Source of the DNA: Gentiana macrophylla | Lineage: Eukaryota > Streptophyta > Magnoliopsida > Gentianales > Gentianaceae | Length of the DNA: 64,000 bases | NCBI GenBank assembly: GCA_026214975.1 | Contig: CM047805.1 | Span: forward strand, 3,844,001 to 3,908,000 | Reading direction: 5' to 3' | Shown: one piece after another, positions 1 through 11,219 of the stretch | Layout of the letters: each line of letters begins with the position of its first letter | Position numbering within the stretch: the first letter of the stretch is position 1 | Notes under the pieces: model-generated | Told to the model about the DNA's origin: nothing | What the model saw: only the letters and a program-made list of their open reading frames with translations | Database searches by the model: none | Translations under genes and position numbers: made by a program

Positions 1-652
1 GTCTTAAAAATCAAAATCCCCACCCACATGAGCTCCGCTTATCAAGCGCAAACAACAAAAGTATTTCACTATCACTAACCCACGCAAAGTCACTAGTCGG
101 ATAGACTCGTGAGTTAATGAAGTGTTTCCATGCTCTCGGATGAGCGGTAGAGTGAAGTGGTAGAGTCGTAATTTTGATCGAACTCGAAACAAATACGGAA
201 AAGCTTCCATGGCATAGTTGACAACGTTAAAGGAGTTCCTAACGCCCTTGATATTCAAAATGAAGATTATGGATTTGATTGAAAATCGGTATTTCGTAAA
301 TATGATTGATAATATGAGGTGACAAGTGAATAAGTGTACCACTTAACGGATACAAGTTGTGACGGATCGACAAGATCGATAATGAGAGAGCGGAATAAAA
401 TTCCCTAACGATAGAAACATTAATCCTACCTCTAGGATTCCTTACAAACTTTCTCCAACCTCTATTCTGAATTAAATCCTTCCCTGACTGATCAATTTTT
501 TCGTAGTTGATACCCTTCTCAACCAAAATTGGAGAATTTGCAAACCTCGCATTCACCAATAAATTAACATTTGAAGCGCTAGACTCCGGGACAAAAACAT
601 CTAATGCCTCCGGATCGTATGAATTGACTGATGGTGATGACCGGTTTGACAT
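1..652 (-). pseudogene. Plant-transposon-protein-like fragment, copy B
   Basis: A frame starts at the ATG at 652 and stays open to 239, then continues only in other frames to the window edge. Visible motifs are ARFANSPILVEKG (about residue 35), GWRKFVRNPRG (about 65) and VSIVREFY (about 80). These resemble the N-terminal part of the so-called putative plant transposon protein, a domain common in the third ORF of plant retroelements. The same pattern occurs in copy A at 1188-2662 (GLDFDD, QWLDFANSRG, LVAEFYAVL). Function is unknown. It could belong to the same Athila-like element as copy A or to another, truncated element. Frame loss below 239 and the missing C-terminus make it a remnant. Confidence 0.5.
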
Positions 653-1187
653 TTTAGTTGAAACAGATGAAAATATTATAACAGATAGAAAGTTGAAAGC
701 TACTCAGTGAATTTGCAATTTTTTTACTCTCAGCTCTCTTTCCTTAAATGGACAAGTATTGAGAGTATACGTGGCTGCATATTAACACTCTCAATATGAC
801 TAAGCAGTTTTAACTCCCGGATCGGTCCTGAAACTGACCGGACCGGTCCGGCTTTAAGATATTTTTACCGTGTGAAGGTTGTAAAATTCAAGTTTGCTTG
901 TTTGTCTAATAGACTCAAGGCTATTAAAATTTATAAAGATTAATAAAGATTATCTAAATGATACGGATAAACGATACACGAACGACATACGGAAATATTT
1001 TTTAGATTTTTTTTTTTTTTGAAATATTTAAATACTATTAAAAATGATTAAATTTACTATTATGACATAAAACGATTATGAAAACGAAAAACTATTAAAT
1101 TAGCAAACTTAGTATTTAAGAAAGTTAAAATGCGGAAAATAAAATAAACAGACAGAAAATGTTTAAAACTAACAAAGTTGCTCAAAA
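653..1187. other. Non-coding spacer with a CCGGTCC-type palindromic motif
   Basis: No supportable gene is seen. The stretch is AT-rich, with an A/T run around 1005-1022. At 816-852 it carries a GC-rich double palindrome (CCCGGATCGGTCCTG followed by ACCGGACCGGTCC). Similar motifs occur at 11536-11570 and 20036-20072, inside the Athila-like element UTR and LTR. This supports reading the stretch as retroelement untranslated DNA. Confidence 0.4.
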
Positions 1188-2662
1188 TCAAATAATGTCA
1201 ACATCATCATCCTCAGCTGGACAAACTGGATCATTCAAACTTGGAACCGATGACGTAACTGGCTGTGGAAACGTAGTCGTGGTCCGAACTGAACTGTCGA
1301 GACCTATCGAACTCATACTTGACGTCATCCTTGCAAAATCCGAAAATCCTCCCCGCCTAGATGTAACAAAGACTCCCGAGAACTCGTATAAAAGACACCC
1401 TGACCACTAGACTGGCTTCCAAAAGGATTTGGCATATGATGAAAGCTCTGAGATGGTGGGATAGGTGCTATCCAATCTGGTAAAGTATATGGGTCAGATT
1501 GACAGGGCGGATAGGCAGTTTTATCGAAAGAAGGATTAAGATGCATCTGCTCATGTCTCAACATCCCTCTACGTAAATCATCACTCCACTGCCTACTCTG
1601 CTCAGCAAACAAAGCCATATTAGCCTGTCCTCGGGCTACATCTGACACTAAAGATTGAAACATATCGTATGTAATGGTGTTTGGGAGAGAAGTCTCGCCG
1701 CCGTCGAGAAAAAAGATGAAAATCTGGCTGGTGGAGGCGGGTGGAGGTGCACTACGTCTAACTATCGAGTCTATCGAACCCTCGGAGACCTCCTCCGGAC
1801 TAGGGCCTATCAGGACTCATCTCGCCATAGTTAACTTATCGTTAGATAGGAAAGGAACTCGATCTATGACATAAATCCGAAATAAAGCCAGGAAAGTACA
1901 TGTGACTCCCTGCCTTGGCAGTAACAATAAACTCGAAAACCCTTCTATACATAATTTTCCCCACATCCACCTTAATATCATGAATCATCGCCCAAGTAAT
2001 GCATAAATCTTCTTTACCAAAGCGGTGTGTTTGGTAGTGGGATAGAGAATATGGCTCAAAAATCTTTTGATTGCCCTCAGATCTCTAAAACACTTCCCAT
2101 AATTAAATCATTGTCCACCCACTCACTCAGTAGCATCAAACTCCCTCTCGAGCTCTCAGAGGCAATCTGCTCATACACATGCAGGATCATCTAATCTATA
2201 AATGACTCTGTAATCCTCTTCATCCGGAAAAACTTCTACCCCTAAAACAGCATTGATAAGTTCCGGACTAAAAGACACATTTCTAGATCTAAGGGGAATA
2301 GACTCTATCATACTATCCTCGGTGGGTGTCAAAGTAGACAGAACTGCATAAAACTCTGCCACTAAGGTAGTATTGATCTCTCTCTGCCCTCTCGAGTTTG
2401 CAAAATCCAACCATTGGCGTCTTGCAAAAATACGCCTAACTTCCTCTCCTAAGTCATCAAAATCTAAGCCTCTTTCCAACACAACTCCACATTTACTATA
2501 GATATTCTTATAAGCATTCTTAGCTTGAGGTGAAGTCAGAGCATAGCGACAAAACTAATGAGACTCTTCTTCCGGTGTTAAATCTTTAAGACCTACGACT
2601 GGTACTTCTATTGGAATATTAGGCTTTCGTTTCTTAGAGATTTTGCGACTAGATGAGGCCAT
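1188..2662 (-). pseudogene. Third ORF of Athila-like element (plant transposon protein domain), copy A
   Basis: The start is taken at the ATG at 2662 because it opens a basic N-terminus (ASSSRKISKKRKP). An in-frame TAG follows about 36 codons in, and the frame then resumes through CRYALTSPQAKNAY, VLERGLDFDDLGEE, QWLDFANSRG, LVAEFYAVL and SPELINAVLGVEVFPDEEDY. After the stop at 2171 the homologous block HTALVKKIYALL...VTAKAGSHMYFPGFISDLCHR appears in shifted frames (about 1850-2050). A C-terminal block runs 1663-1325, and an acidic tail (PAEDDDVDII) ends at 1188. The domain matches the putative plant transposon protein family. It lies 3' of Athila-like pol on the same strand, the place where Athila elements carry an extra, env-position ORF. 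The biochemical function is not known. It has at least one nonsense codon and two or more frameshifts. Confidence 0.6.
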
Positions 2663-2782
2663 TCTATGAATTTTGGAATAACAAAAGAACAACAAAAACA
2701 AGAAAAAAAAACAACATAAATAAAATGTCACAACACACTTAAAAATCCAAACAGTTGAAAATAAATCTAAAAATTATAAAAA

Positions 2783-4562
2783 TGTAACGCCCCGTTCCCG
2801 GATACCGAGCCCTTATCCGGAAATACGACGTTCGGCACATATATAAATAAAATTTAATTCATTTATATATGTAAGCCTACAATCAATACAATCAAAGCGC
2901 GCGGAATTTAAATGCTCGGGTAATAAATATCCATAAAGATACTAGAATAGAAAAAGGTACTAAAAGCTGAAAGTGTATCAAAACAATACAACTGAAGTCT
3001 CCCGAATAGTCCAATGGAAAGTACTACGAAATAAGAAGTAGAGATGAACACACGTCATCCCAAAGTACTATGAACAAAGTATAAAACAGTGCAACATATC
3101 CTGCGTAAATGAAAGTGCATAAAAATAAATGTCAAGCTCAGAGATCCTCCTCGGGAACATACTCCTCGTAATACTCGTACTCCTGTTCGCCTTCTCACCC
3201 CCAAGCACATACAACAGAAATGCACAAGGGGTAAGTATATAATACTCAGTAAGGAAGAGAAGTACGTTTAAGTTTAGAACATATAAGGTTGAACATTATT
3301 AGGTTTCAACTAAAAGGCAAGACAGACTCGATTCTACGCATAAAGGTTACATCTCCCAATATACCTAAACTGTAACTGCTTAGCTTATCTTTGTTACAAC
3401 ATGCTATCAAGGTGGGCGTGACATATTGAAATCTGAGGATACAATAACCCCGGAACGTATTGAAATCTTCAGGATACAATAACCGGTTCCGATAGTATGA
3501 ACATACGGCGATGCCTATAGGCCTGCAGGCCGATAGGACACTCACTTTGACTGTCTGTTCACACATCACGCTATAGATCTTCAGGATCTACCCAAGACCA
3601 CATGGTGTTTAATCTTTTATCTAGCAAGTTGTGTTATATTAGGTGATTAAGCGACCATCCTAGTTCATTTAGATAACAATCCTCATCGAAAGCTAAAGAT
3701 GAACAATTTGGAAGACCCGGCTCCAGGTGGACGCTTCGTCTCGAAGGACCAGGACGCTCGTCTAAAGGCCCTGGACGCTCGTCCAAAATAGTGGACGCCC
3801 GTCCAGACATCCCCTTTCAATCCTGTATCAAAATTTGCACCTCAGACGCCCGTCTGAAGTATCCAGACGCTCGTCCAGGTTTGGACGCCCGTCCAGAAAA
3901 CCGGACGCCCGTCCGACCTGGCGATTTTCCAGAAACTGGTTTAGCACATCATCGTATTCATCCGTTTTCCAAACAAAAACCCAATCTTTCCCGACCAAAA
4001 GCACTCGAATTAAACTACCACCCATACCAAAACATCAACCATTGTTTAGGCATCAAATTAACACAATTAAACCACTAATACAGCAAGGAAAGCAACACAA
4101 TTGTTATAAATTCAAAACTGAAAACGTAAGGATTTCTCCTTACCTTTTCTGCCTAAATACTCAGAATCAGATGTTGTGCCTGGTACCGATGCGAAGCTCT
4201 CGTCACGAGGATTCCAACGGTATGCTATGATCTGAAAACGGAAGAGGGCGAATGAGATATCAAGGATCTAAAACCGACGGTTTCAATGCCCAAAACAGCG
4301 GTTTCTCTTTTCTGAGGGGGAGGAGTGCGCCTGCTCCAAGATTCAGGGTTTTAGGAAAAATGATTAGGTTTTAGTATATTTCCGTTTATATACGACAACC
4401 TAATTATCATTTTAAACCGAATTTACTCCAATACCTCGAACAACCATTAAAACGAAACCGTTATAATTCAAAGGATTTAAATTCCAACTAAAAGGAAAAA
4501 GAATATTAATTACGTTTTGCAAAATGACACGTCCCGCCTTTTACGAAAGTCGGAATATTACA
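2783..4562 (-). repeat. 3' LTR of the Tekay/Del element
   Basis: This 1780-bp LTR is nearly colinear with 9473-11219, differing by many 1-3 bp indels. It carries a tandem copy of an ATTGAAATC...GGATACAATAACC unit (about 3423-3490). It also holds a cluster of GGACGCYCGTCC palindromes at 3727-3925 and a TATA box on the minus strand (4385-4392). Confidence 0.9.
3727..3925. repeat. Cluster of 12-bp GGACGCYCGTCC palindromes in the LTR
   Basis: About eight copies or variants of (G/A)GACGC(C/T)CGTC(C/T) occur in 200 bp, several as TGGACGCCCGTCCA. Each is a near-perfect short palindrome. The block is repeated in the other LTR at 10410-10573. It lies downstream of the minus-strand TATA box, so it would be in the transcribed R/U5 region. 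Confidence 0.8.
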
Positions 4563-4572
4563 TTCTCCCCTT
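4563..4572 (-). other. Polypurine tract of the Tekay/Del element
   Basis: On the minus strand AAGGGGAGAA abuts the 3' LTR, as expected for the plus-strand primer. The TAA stop of the integrase/chromodomain frame (4571-4573) overlaps it. Confidence 0.75.
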
Positions 4573-5107
4573 AAGTGGAGTTTCGTCCTCGAAACTCGAA
4601 CGCACTCAGTAAATCCAAAAACTCTGGGAAATCGTTGATCATATCACCCTCAACTTCCCAAGTTGCTTCCTCAGGTGTATGATTGCTCCACTGAACAAGA
4701 ACCAACTGAACCATCTTCCTCTTAATCATCTTTTCCTTCCTGTTCAGAATCTTAATCGGCTTTTCGTCATAAGCGAGGTTGTCCTGAAGTATCTCGGGAT
4801 CCACTGTAGACTCAACCTCTGTCTTCGTCAAACACTTCTTCAACATCGAAACATGGAAGACGTTGTGAACTCTGGACATTGACTCTGGCAACTGAAGTCT
4901 ATAGGCCAAAGGTCCAATCCTCTCCAGAATTACAAACGGTCCAACATACCTCGGGCTCAACTTTCCTTTCTGACCAAAACGCTTTACTCCTCTCATTGGT
5001 GATGCCTTCAAGTAAACACGATCACCAACCTCAAACTCAAGCGGTCTCCGTCTGACATCTGCCCAACTTTTCTGCCTATCTTGAGCTATCTGCAGATTCT
5101 TCTTCAC
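4571..5107 (-). pseudogene. Integrase C-terminus and chromodomain (Tekay/Del pol)
   Basis: 178 residues are open. The first half is the integrase C-terminal domain (FEVGDRVYLKASPM, GKLSPRYVGPFVILERIG, YRLQLPESMSRVHNVFHVSML). The last 60 residues are chromodomain-like (VQLVLVQWSNHTPEEATWE). In chromoviruses this domain is thought to guide integration towards particular chromatin. It ends just at the polypurine tract, the normal end of pol. Upstream integrase sequence is separated by frameshifts (5107-5304), so this is a piece of a dead polyprotein rather than a separate gene. Confidence 0.85.
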
Positions 5108-5303
5108 TAATCGAACCTCTCTTTGGCTTGCTCAACTAACTCTGGCCCGATGTCTGTTTCTCCCCAACATCATCCCAAAACAAGGCGCCCCTGCATCTTC
5201 TACCATACAAAGCTTCAAACGGTGGCATGCCTATGCTCGCGTGATAAGCTCGTTGTTGTAAGCAAACTCCGCGAATCGGGTAGATAATCTACCCAAGATC
5301 CGC

Positions 5304-6100
5304 CTACCTCCAAGACACATGCTCTAAGCATATCCTCAAGTGTCGGATAGTCCTCTCAGGATCGACCATGCGTCGAGGATGGAGTATTGTACTCAAATCC
5401 AACCGGTACCAAAAGCCTCCGTAAGCTCGCCAAAACCGATCGACGAACCTCGAATCCCGATCGAAACAATGGAGACGGAACTCATGAAGCTTCACTATAT
5501 TGTCCATATATAGTTCCGTCATCTTTGCCAAGGGCATATTCATCTTGAAAGGCAAGAAATGAGCCGACTTGGTTAATCTATCAACGATTACCCAAATAGA
5601 ATCATGTCCACCCTTCGACTTAGGCAACCCCGAAATAAAGTCCATGGTGATCTTTTCCCATTTCCATTCGGGATATCTAATGACTTAAGCATCCCGCTGG
5701 CTTCCTATGTTCAAACTTTCACTCTCGGCCATGACGTCACACTCTCGAAACAAACTTAGCAATCTCTAGCTTCATTGAGGGCCACCAAAATCTTTCTTTC
5801 AAATCCTCTGTACATCTTGGTGGAACCCGGATGCACTGCAAAAGCAATCTTGTGTGCCTCTTCCATAACTCTCCGTCTCAAATCTCCAACATTAGGCACA
5901 CAGAGACGGTCCTGATACCACAGATTTCCACTCTGATCCAACACATAGCCGACTGTAGGCTTCTCCCTTGCAAATCTCTTCAAATCAACCAAAACTGCAT
6001 CTTCGTCTTGCTTTGCTCTGATCTCATCCATCAACTCCGATCTAGCCAACAACGGTGCCGCAAACTGACGGTCCTCAATCGCTCAAAGCGCTAAAGCGCA
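5304..6100 (-). pseudogene. Integrase zinc-binding and catalytic core (Tekay/Del pol)
   Basis: Two open pieces are seen. At 5756-6052 is the region before and including the start of the integrase zinc domain (KFAREKPTVGYVLDQSGNLWYQ-like, RRRVMEEAHKIAFAVHPGSTKMYR). At 5304-5645 is the core start MDFISGLPKSKGGHDSIWVIVDRL. Within the core several short stretches have been replaced by out-of-frame residues: the usual HGVP...SDRD and FHPQTDGQSERT positions read as HEFRLHCFDRD and LHPRRMVDPERT. Such local, compensated frameshifts look like paired small indels. Activity is not expected. Confidence 0.8.
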
Positions 6101-6109
6101 AGTCATCAA

Positions 6110-7681
6110 CCCTCTTTGTGATAGCCTCAACACTGGGCTCTAAAACCACTGGTTTCTACTCAAGGCATCTGCTACTACATTTGCCTTCCCGGATGGTACA
6201 TTGAATGTCCAAGTCATAATCCTTCACGAACTCTAGCCATCTCCGCCGCCTCATATTCAAATTCTCCTGAGTGAAGAAATGCCTTAAACTTTTGTGGTCG
6301 GTGAAGATTCTAGCCTTGACCCCATCTGAGATAGTGCCTCCAAATCTTCAATGCGAAAACCACTGCTGCCAACTCTAAGTCATGTGTGGGATAGTTCTTC
6401 TCATGTACTTTCAATTGCCTAGATGCATAGGCAATGACCTTTCCTCCCTGCATCAACACACAACCTAGACCACCTTACTGGCGTCGGTGTAGACATCATA
6501 ATCATCGAACACCTCGGTAACGCTTAACATCTGGTCAGAGTTAACCTGTCCTTTAACAACTCAAATGATGACTCACACTCGGGTGTCCAATCAAACTTGG
6601 TGTTCTTCTGTGTAAGTCTGGTGAGTGGAGCGGCTATCCTTGCAAAATTCTTCACAAACTTTCTGTAGTAACCCACCAAACCCAGTAAAGCTCTCGACCT
6701 CTCAAATCGTAGTCGGTGTAGGCCAACTCTTAATCGCCTCAATCTTGGCCGGATCGACTGAATGCCATCACTGAAATGACATGACCCAAAAAAGCTCACT
6801 TGGTCCAACCAAAAGTCACACTTGGAAAATTTTGCATACAATCGCTCCTTCTTCAACGTTTCCAAAACAATCCGTAGATGCTCTTCATGCTCCGCCTCAT
6901 CCTAGAGAATACCAAAATATCATCAATGAAGACAATTACAAACTTATCTAGGTAAGGCATGAAGACCCGCATCAAATCCATAAATGCAGATGGAGCATTA
7001 GTGAGTCCAAAAGGCATAACAAGGAACTCATAATGTCCATATCTAGTACTAAATCCTTGTCTTCGGAATATCTGCCACTTTAACTTTTAACTGATGGTAG
7101 CCTGACCGCAAATCAATCTTTGAAAACACTTTCCGACCCTGCAACTGATTGAACAGATCATCTATCCTCGGTAGTGGGTACTTATTCTTGATAGTCAGAT
7201 TGTTCAAAGCCCTGTAGTCAATACACATCCGCATGCTGCCATCCTTCTTCTTCACAAACAAAACTGGTGCTCCCCAAGGTGAAGTACTAGGCTGAATGAT
7301 GTTCCTTTCTAACATCTCCTTGAGTTGAGCCTTCAACTCCTTCAATTCAGCCGGTGCCATCCTGTATGGTGCCTTGGCAACTGGTGCCGCCCCTGGGACT
7401 AGCTGTATCTCAAACTCAATGGCCCTGTCTGGCATGTTCCCTGGCAACTCATCTGGAAAAACCTCTGGATAATCTCTGACCACTCTAGTATCTTCCAACT
7501 TAGGCTTTGCTTGTTCCACATCCACTGCGTACAACAAGTAGCCCTCACATCCTTTCTGACATGCCCTGATGGCCTTGACCGCTGAAATGATAGGATGTCT
7601 CTTCTTGCTTGGCCTGTAAACGTTCTCGATAAGTCTTATCCGCTTCCCGGGGGACTCAAAATAACTCTCTTGGCCCTGCAA
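6110..7681 (-). pseudogene. Reverse transcriptase and RNase H (Tekay/Del pol)
   Basis: The RT part at 7049-7681 shows [15 protein letters not shown], the [19 protein letters not shown] block, [17 protein letters not shown] and [15 protein letters not shown]. The frame breaks just before the YLDD region (7049-6865). The connection domain continues at 6524-6865 (RLYAKFSKCDFWL, VGYYRKFVKNFARIAAPLTRLTQK, ECESSFELLKDRL). RNase H signs lie further down to about 6110, in mixed frames ([24 protein letters not shown] and RIFTDHKSL-like). It copies element RNA into DNA in related live elements. Here it is interrupted by several frameshifts. Confidence 0.85.
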
Positions 7682-7689
7682 TCCAAGTG

Positions 7690-9400
7690 AACATAATTCT
7701 TGGATAGCCGCCTATCCCAAGAATCACGTCAAAGTCCGAGAAATCCATAACCGTGAAGTCACTCTTGGGCGATGAGATCCAACTCGAACATCCACTTGTG
7801 GTATCATCTTAACCACCTTATTTACCTTGCCTAGGGGTGTAACAATCTCCATAGTATCTCTCAAAGGCTCCATAGGTAAATCTAGTTTCTAGCAATCTAG
7901 AGGACACAAAGGTGGTTGAAGCTCCTGTATCAAATAAGGCCTTGACTACTAGATTGCCTACTCTTATCATACCGAGATCACATCATCCTCTCGACTCAAA
8001 CTCTCTCGGCATCCATAGCAAACATCTCGCACTTGCTTACTTGGACTCGCTCTGCTAGGGTGACTGCTGAGCAATCGCTACCTGCGTGGACAATTCTCGA
8101 GTAATGATTACGCCGCCACAAAAGAAACAACTGAGGTAGCCGGTGGCCTAGCCGCCGGTGGAGCGCCAACCGGTGGTCTAGCCGCCGGTGGCTTTGATCG
8201 GCGATGGGGCACCAACCGGTGGTCTAACCGCTGCCTGTGTGGGAAACCTCTGAGCTCGCTCGGGCTGCGGAGCCCTCTTACCATCGCTTCGATCGGGTCG
8301 AAAGCTGCGTTTTCGACCCATCTGTAACTTTCTTTCTAAAGGTCTCGACTTCTAAAGCTTTATTCGGTGAGCTCGCCATATTCCTTCTGTCAAAGCCTAG
8401 CATGCCCGATCGAATCCCATATGCCAAACCCGCCCTTGTAACGGGCCATCTTTCGTTCTTCCACTTGCATCAACTCCGGATAAAATCTCCTAACTCATTG
8501 AACCGATTTGTATCTATGGGACACCGCTCATTTGATCACCTTGTCGAAGTTTTAAATCGGCTAGCCTTTTCCGCTTGTACCGTTCTTTGGAAAGTACTCG
8601 TTGTAGAACATGGCTTTAAAAGCCGCCCAATCTGCTACTTTACCGCTACTCGAACCGCATCTATCCAAGCCTCGGCCGAGCCCAAAAGAAAACCGACCGC
8701 TAATCGGGCCATCTCTGTCTCAAAGAACGCCTATATTCCCTGCAAGATTTCTCAAAACTTCGATCCATTCTCACCTTGGTATGTTCCACATTCCCATAAA
8801 ATCTTGCATACGGTTTCTCCTCACCTAGTGTGCCAATCCACTGGTGGTGCCGACTCAACAACCGGCCTAACTGGTGGGTAAACCGGAGGGTAACCATAAG
8901 GTATCTCTTTATTCTTCTTGAACCGGTGGCCTGAAAAGGTGATAGACCGGGGATAACCAAGGGTACTGCGTGGCTGCTGCCGATAGTAATCACGGAGCTG
9001 ATGCTCGGCTGATAAGGAGGATACACTGGTATGCTGCGGAGGATACGGCGGAGGGTCTGTGGGCTGCGAAAACCATCTTGAGGATAGCCTGCTGCGATTG
9101 CTCGTGTCACCGGTGGTGGATAGACAACCGTCCCCTCTGCCGATACTCCCCGACCTAGGTTGATACTGAAGAAGGCCAAAGTGAAGCCGCAGGTTAACCA
9201 CAGGTGGAGGAGGTGGTGGTGGAGCTCGATGTTGAACTCCTGCCCGGCTCGGGACGGTGTAATTTGTGCGAGGCGGCGGTGACAAAGCTGCGACGACCCC
9301 AGAGGTTTCACCCTCTCAGGACGTCGATTACCAAGAGCCAAAGTCCTCGATCTTGTGTTTCTAGTCATCCACGACAACCAAGAGAACCAGAGTGTTACTA
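7690..9400 (-). pseudogene. Gag, zinc knuckle and protease (Tekay/Del)
   Basis: The N-terminal gag is proline-rich (open at 8821-9285 and 8700-9377). The central retrotransposon gag signs (FYNEYFPKN, SRFYPELMQVEERKMARF) can be read at about 8380-8620 in shifting frames. A short CX2C zinc-knuckle start (CFFCGG) lies near 8120, next to GGTGG-rich linker DNA. The protease end (SDFDVILG-like) is near 7700-7740. All three parts are fragmented by frameshifts. No single start can be defended. The region just precedes RT, the normal gag-pol order. Confidence 0.65.
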
Positions 9401-9452
9401 AGGATCTAAAGATAAGATTGAGTTAAACTCAAGAATAGAAGCCTAAGGAACA

Positions 9453-9472
9453 CGTATCTCTCGATACCAATC
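9453..9472 (-). other. Primer binding site, initiator-Met type (Tekay/Del)
   Basis: Immediately inside the 5' LTR the minus strand reads TTGGTATCGAGAG, close to the usual TGGTATCAGAGC priming site with a one-base loss. Its position fixes the element orientation as minus. Confidence 0.7.
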
Positions 9473-11219
9473 AGTAACGCCCGTTCCGGATACCGAGCCC
9501 TTATCCGAATACGACGTTCGCACATATATAAATAAAATTTAATTCATTTATATATGTAAGCCTACAATCAATACAATCAAAGCGCTGAATTTAAATGCTC
9601 GGGTAATAAATATCCATAAAGATACTAGAATAGAAAAAGGTACTAAAAGTGAAAGTGTATCAAAACAATACAATGAAGTCTCCGAATAGTCCAATGGAAA
9701 GTACTATGAAATAAGAAGTAGAGATGAACACACGTCATCCCAAAGTACTATGAACAAAGTATAAAATAAAGGCAACATATCTGCGTAAATGAAAGTGCAT
9801 AAAAATAAATGTCAAGCTCAGAGATCCTCCTCGGGAACATACTCCTCGTAATACTCAGTACTCTGTTCGCCTTCTCACCCCCAAGCACATACAATGTAAA
9901 TGCACAAGGGTAAGTATATAATACTCAAGAAGGGAAGAGAAGTACGTTTAAGTTTAGAACATATAAGGTTGAACATTATTAGGTTTCAACTAAAAGGCAA
10001 GACAGACTCGATTCTACGCATAAAGGTTACATCTCCCAATATGCCTAAATTGTAACTGCTTAGCTTATCTTTGTTACAACATGCTATCAAGGTGGAACGT
10101 GACATATTGAAATCTTCAGGATACAATAACCCCGGAACGTATTGAAATCTTCAGGATACAATAACCGGTTCCGATAGTATGAACATACGGCGATGCCTAT
10201 AGGCCTGCAGGCCGATAGGACACTCACTTTGACTGTCTGTTCACACATCACGCTATAGATCTTCAGGATCTACCCAAGACCACATGGTGTTTAATCTTTT
10301 ATCTAGCAAGTTGTGTTATATTAGGTGATTAACTGACCATCCTAGTTCATTTAGATAACAATCCCTCATCGAAAGCTAAAGATGAACAAGCTGGAAGACC
10401 AGCTCCAGGTGGACGCTCGTCTGAAGGACCAGACGCTCGTCCAAAATAGTGGACGCCCGTCCAGACATCCCCTTTCAATCCTGTATCAAAATTTGCACCT
10501 CAGACGCCCGTCTGAAGTATCCAGACGCTCGTCCAGGTTTGGACGCCCGTCCAGAAAACCGGACGCCCGTCCGACCTGGCGATTTTCCAGAAACTGGTTT
10601 AGCACATCATCGTATTCATCCGTTTTCCAAACCAAAAACCCAATCTTTCCTGACCAAAAGCACTCGAATTAAACTACCACCCATACCAAAACATAAACCA
10701 TTGTTTAGGCATCCAATTAACACAATTAAACCACTAATACAAAGAAGGAAAGCAACACAATTGTTATAAATTCAAAACTGAAAACGTAAGGATTTCTCCT
10801 TACCTTTTCTGCCTAAATACTCAGAATCAGATGTTGTGCCTGGTACCGATGCGAAGCTCTCGTCACGAGGATTCCAACGGTATGCTATGATCTGAAAACG
10901 GAAGAGGAGCGAATGAGATATCAAGGATCGAAAATCGACGGTTTCAATGCCCAAAGCGGTTTCTCTTTTCGAGGGGAGGAGTGCGCTGCTCCAAGATTCA
11001 GGGTTTTAGGAAAATGATTAGGTTTTAGTATATTTCCGTTTATATACGACAACCTAATTATCATTTTAAACCCGAATTTACTCCAATACCCTCGAACAAC
11101 CATTAAACCGAAACCGTTATAATTCAAAGGATTTAAATTCCAACGAAAAGGAAAAAGAATATTAATTACGTTTTCGCAAAATGACACGTCTGCCCTTTTA
11201 CGAAAGTCGGAATATTACA
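9473..11219 (-). repeat. 5' LTR of the Tekay/Del element
   Basis: 1747 bp, the partner of 2783-4562. The minus-strand TATA box (TATATAAA) is at 11039-11046, so transcription of the element would have started shortly below it. It shares the palindrome cluster at 10410-10573. Differences from the other LTR are mostly single-base losses in GC-containing short runs. Confidence 0.9.

Larger units (their letters stand above)
2783..11219 (-). mobile_element. Tekay/Del-type chromovirus Ty3/Gypsy retrotransposon, near full length
   Basis: Two long direct repeats (2783-4562 and 9473-11219) flank a minus-strand gag-protease-RT-RNaseH-integrase-chromodomain order. LTR ends read TGTAAC...TTACA on the plus strand, the left base of the right copy being mutated to A. 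Five A residues lie on both sides (2778-2782 and 11220-11224), the expected 5-bp target duplication, though low in complexity. A PBS resembling the initiator-Met type is at 9453-9472 and a purine tract at 4563-4572. The domain order and a C-terminal chromodomain place it with chromoviruses of the Del/Tekay lineage. It is inserted inside an older Athila-like element, between pol and the third ORF. All frames are broken, so it is non-autonomous. Confidence 0.88.

Noticed and set aside
4..342. 112-codon minus-strand frame at the window edge
   Set aside because: No recognisable domain; it overlaps the decayed copy B and is treated as part of it.
3791..4230. Plus-strand frames rich in DARP repeats
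   Set aside because: They translate the GGACGCCCGTCC palindrome cluster inside an LTR, not a protein gene; also present at 10382-10769.
8237..8881. 214-codon plus-strand frame
   Set aside because: Antisense to the Tekay gag; composition and position show it is a shadow.
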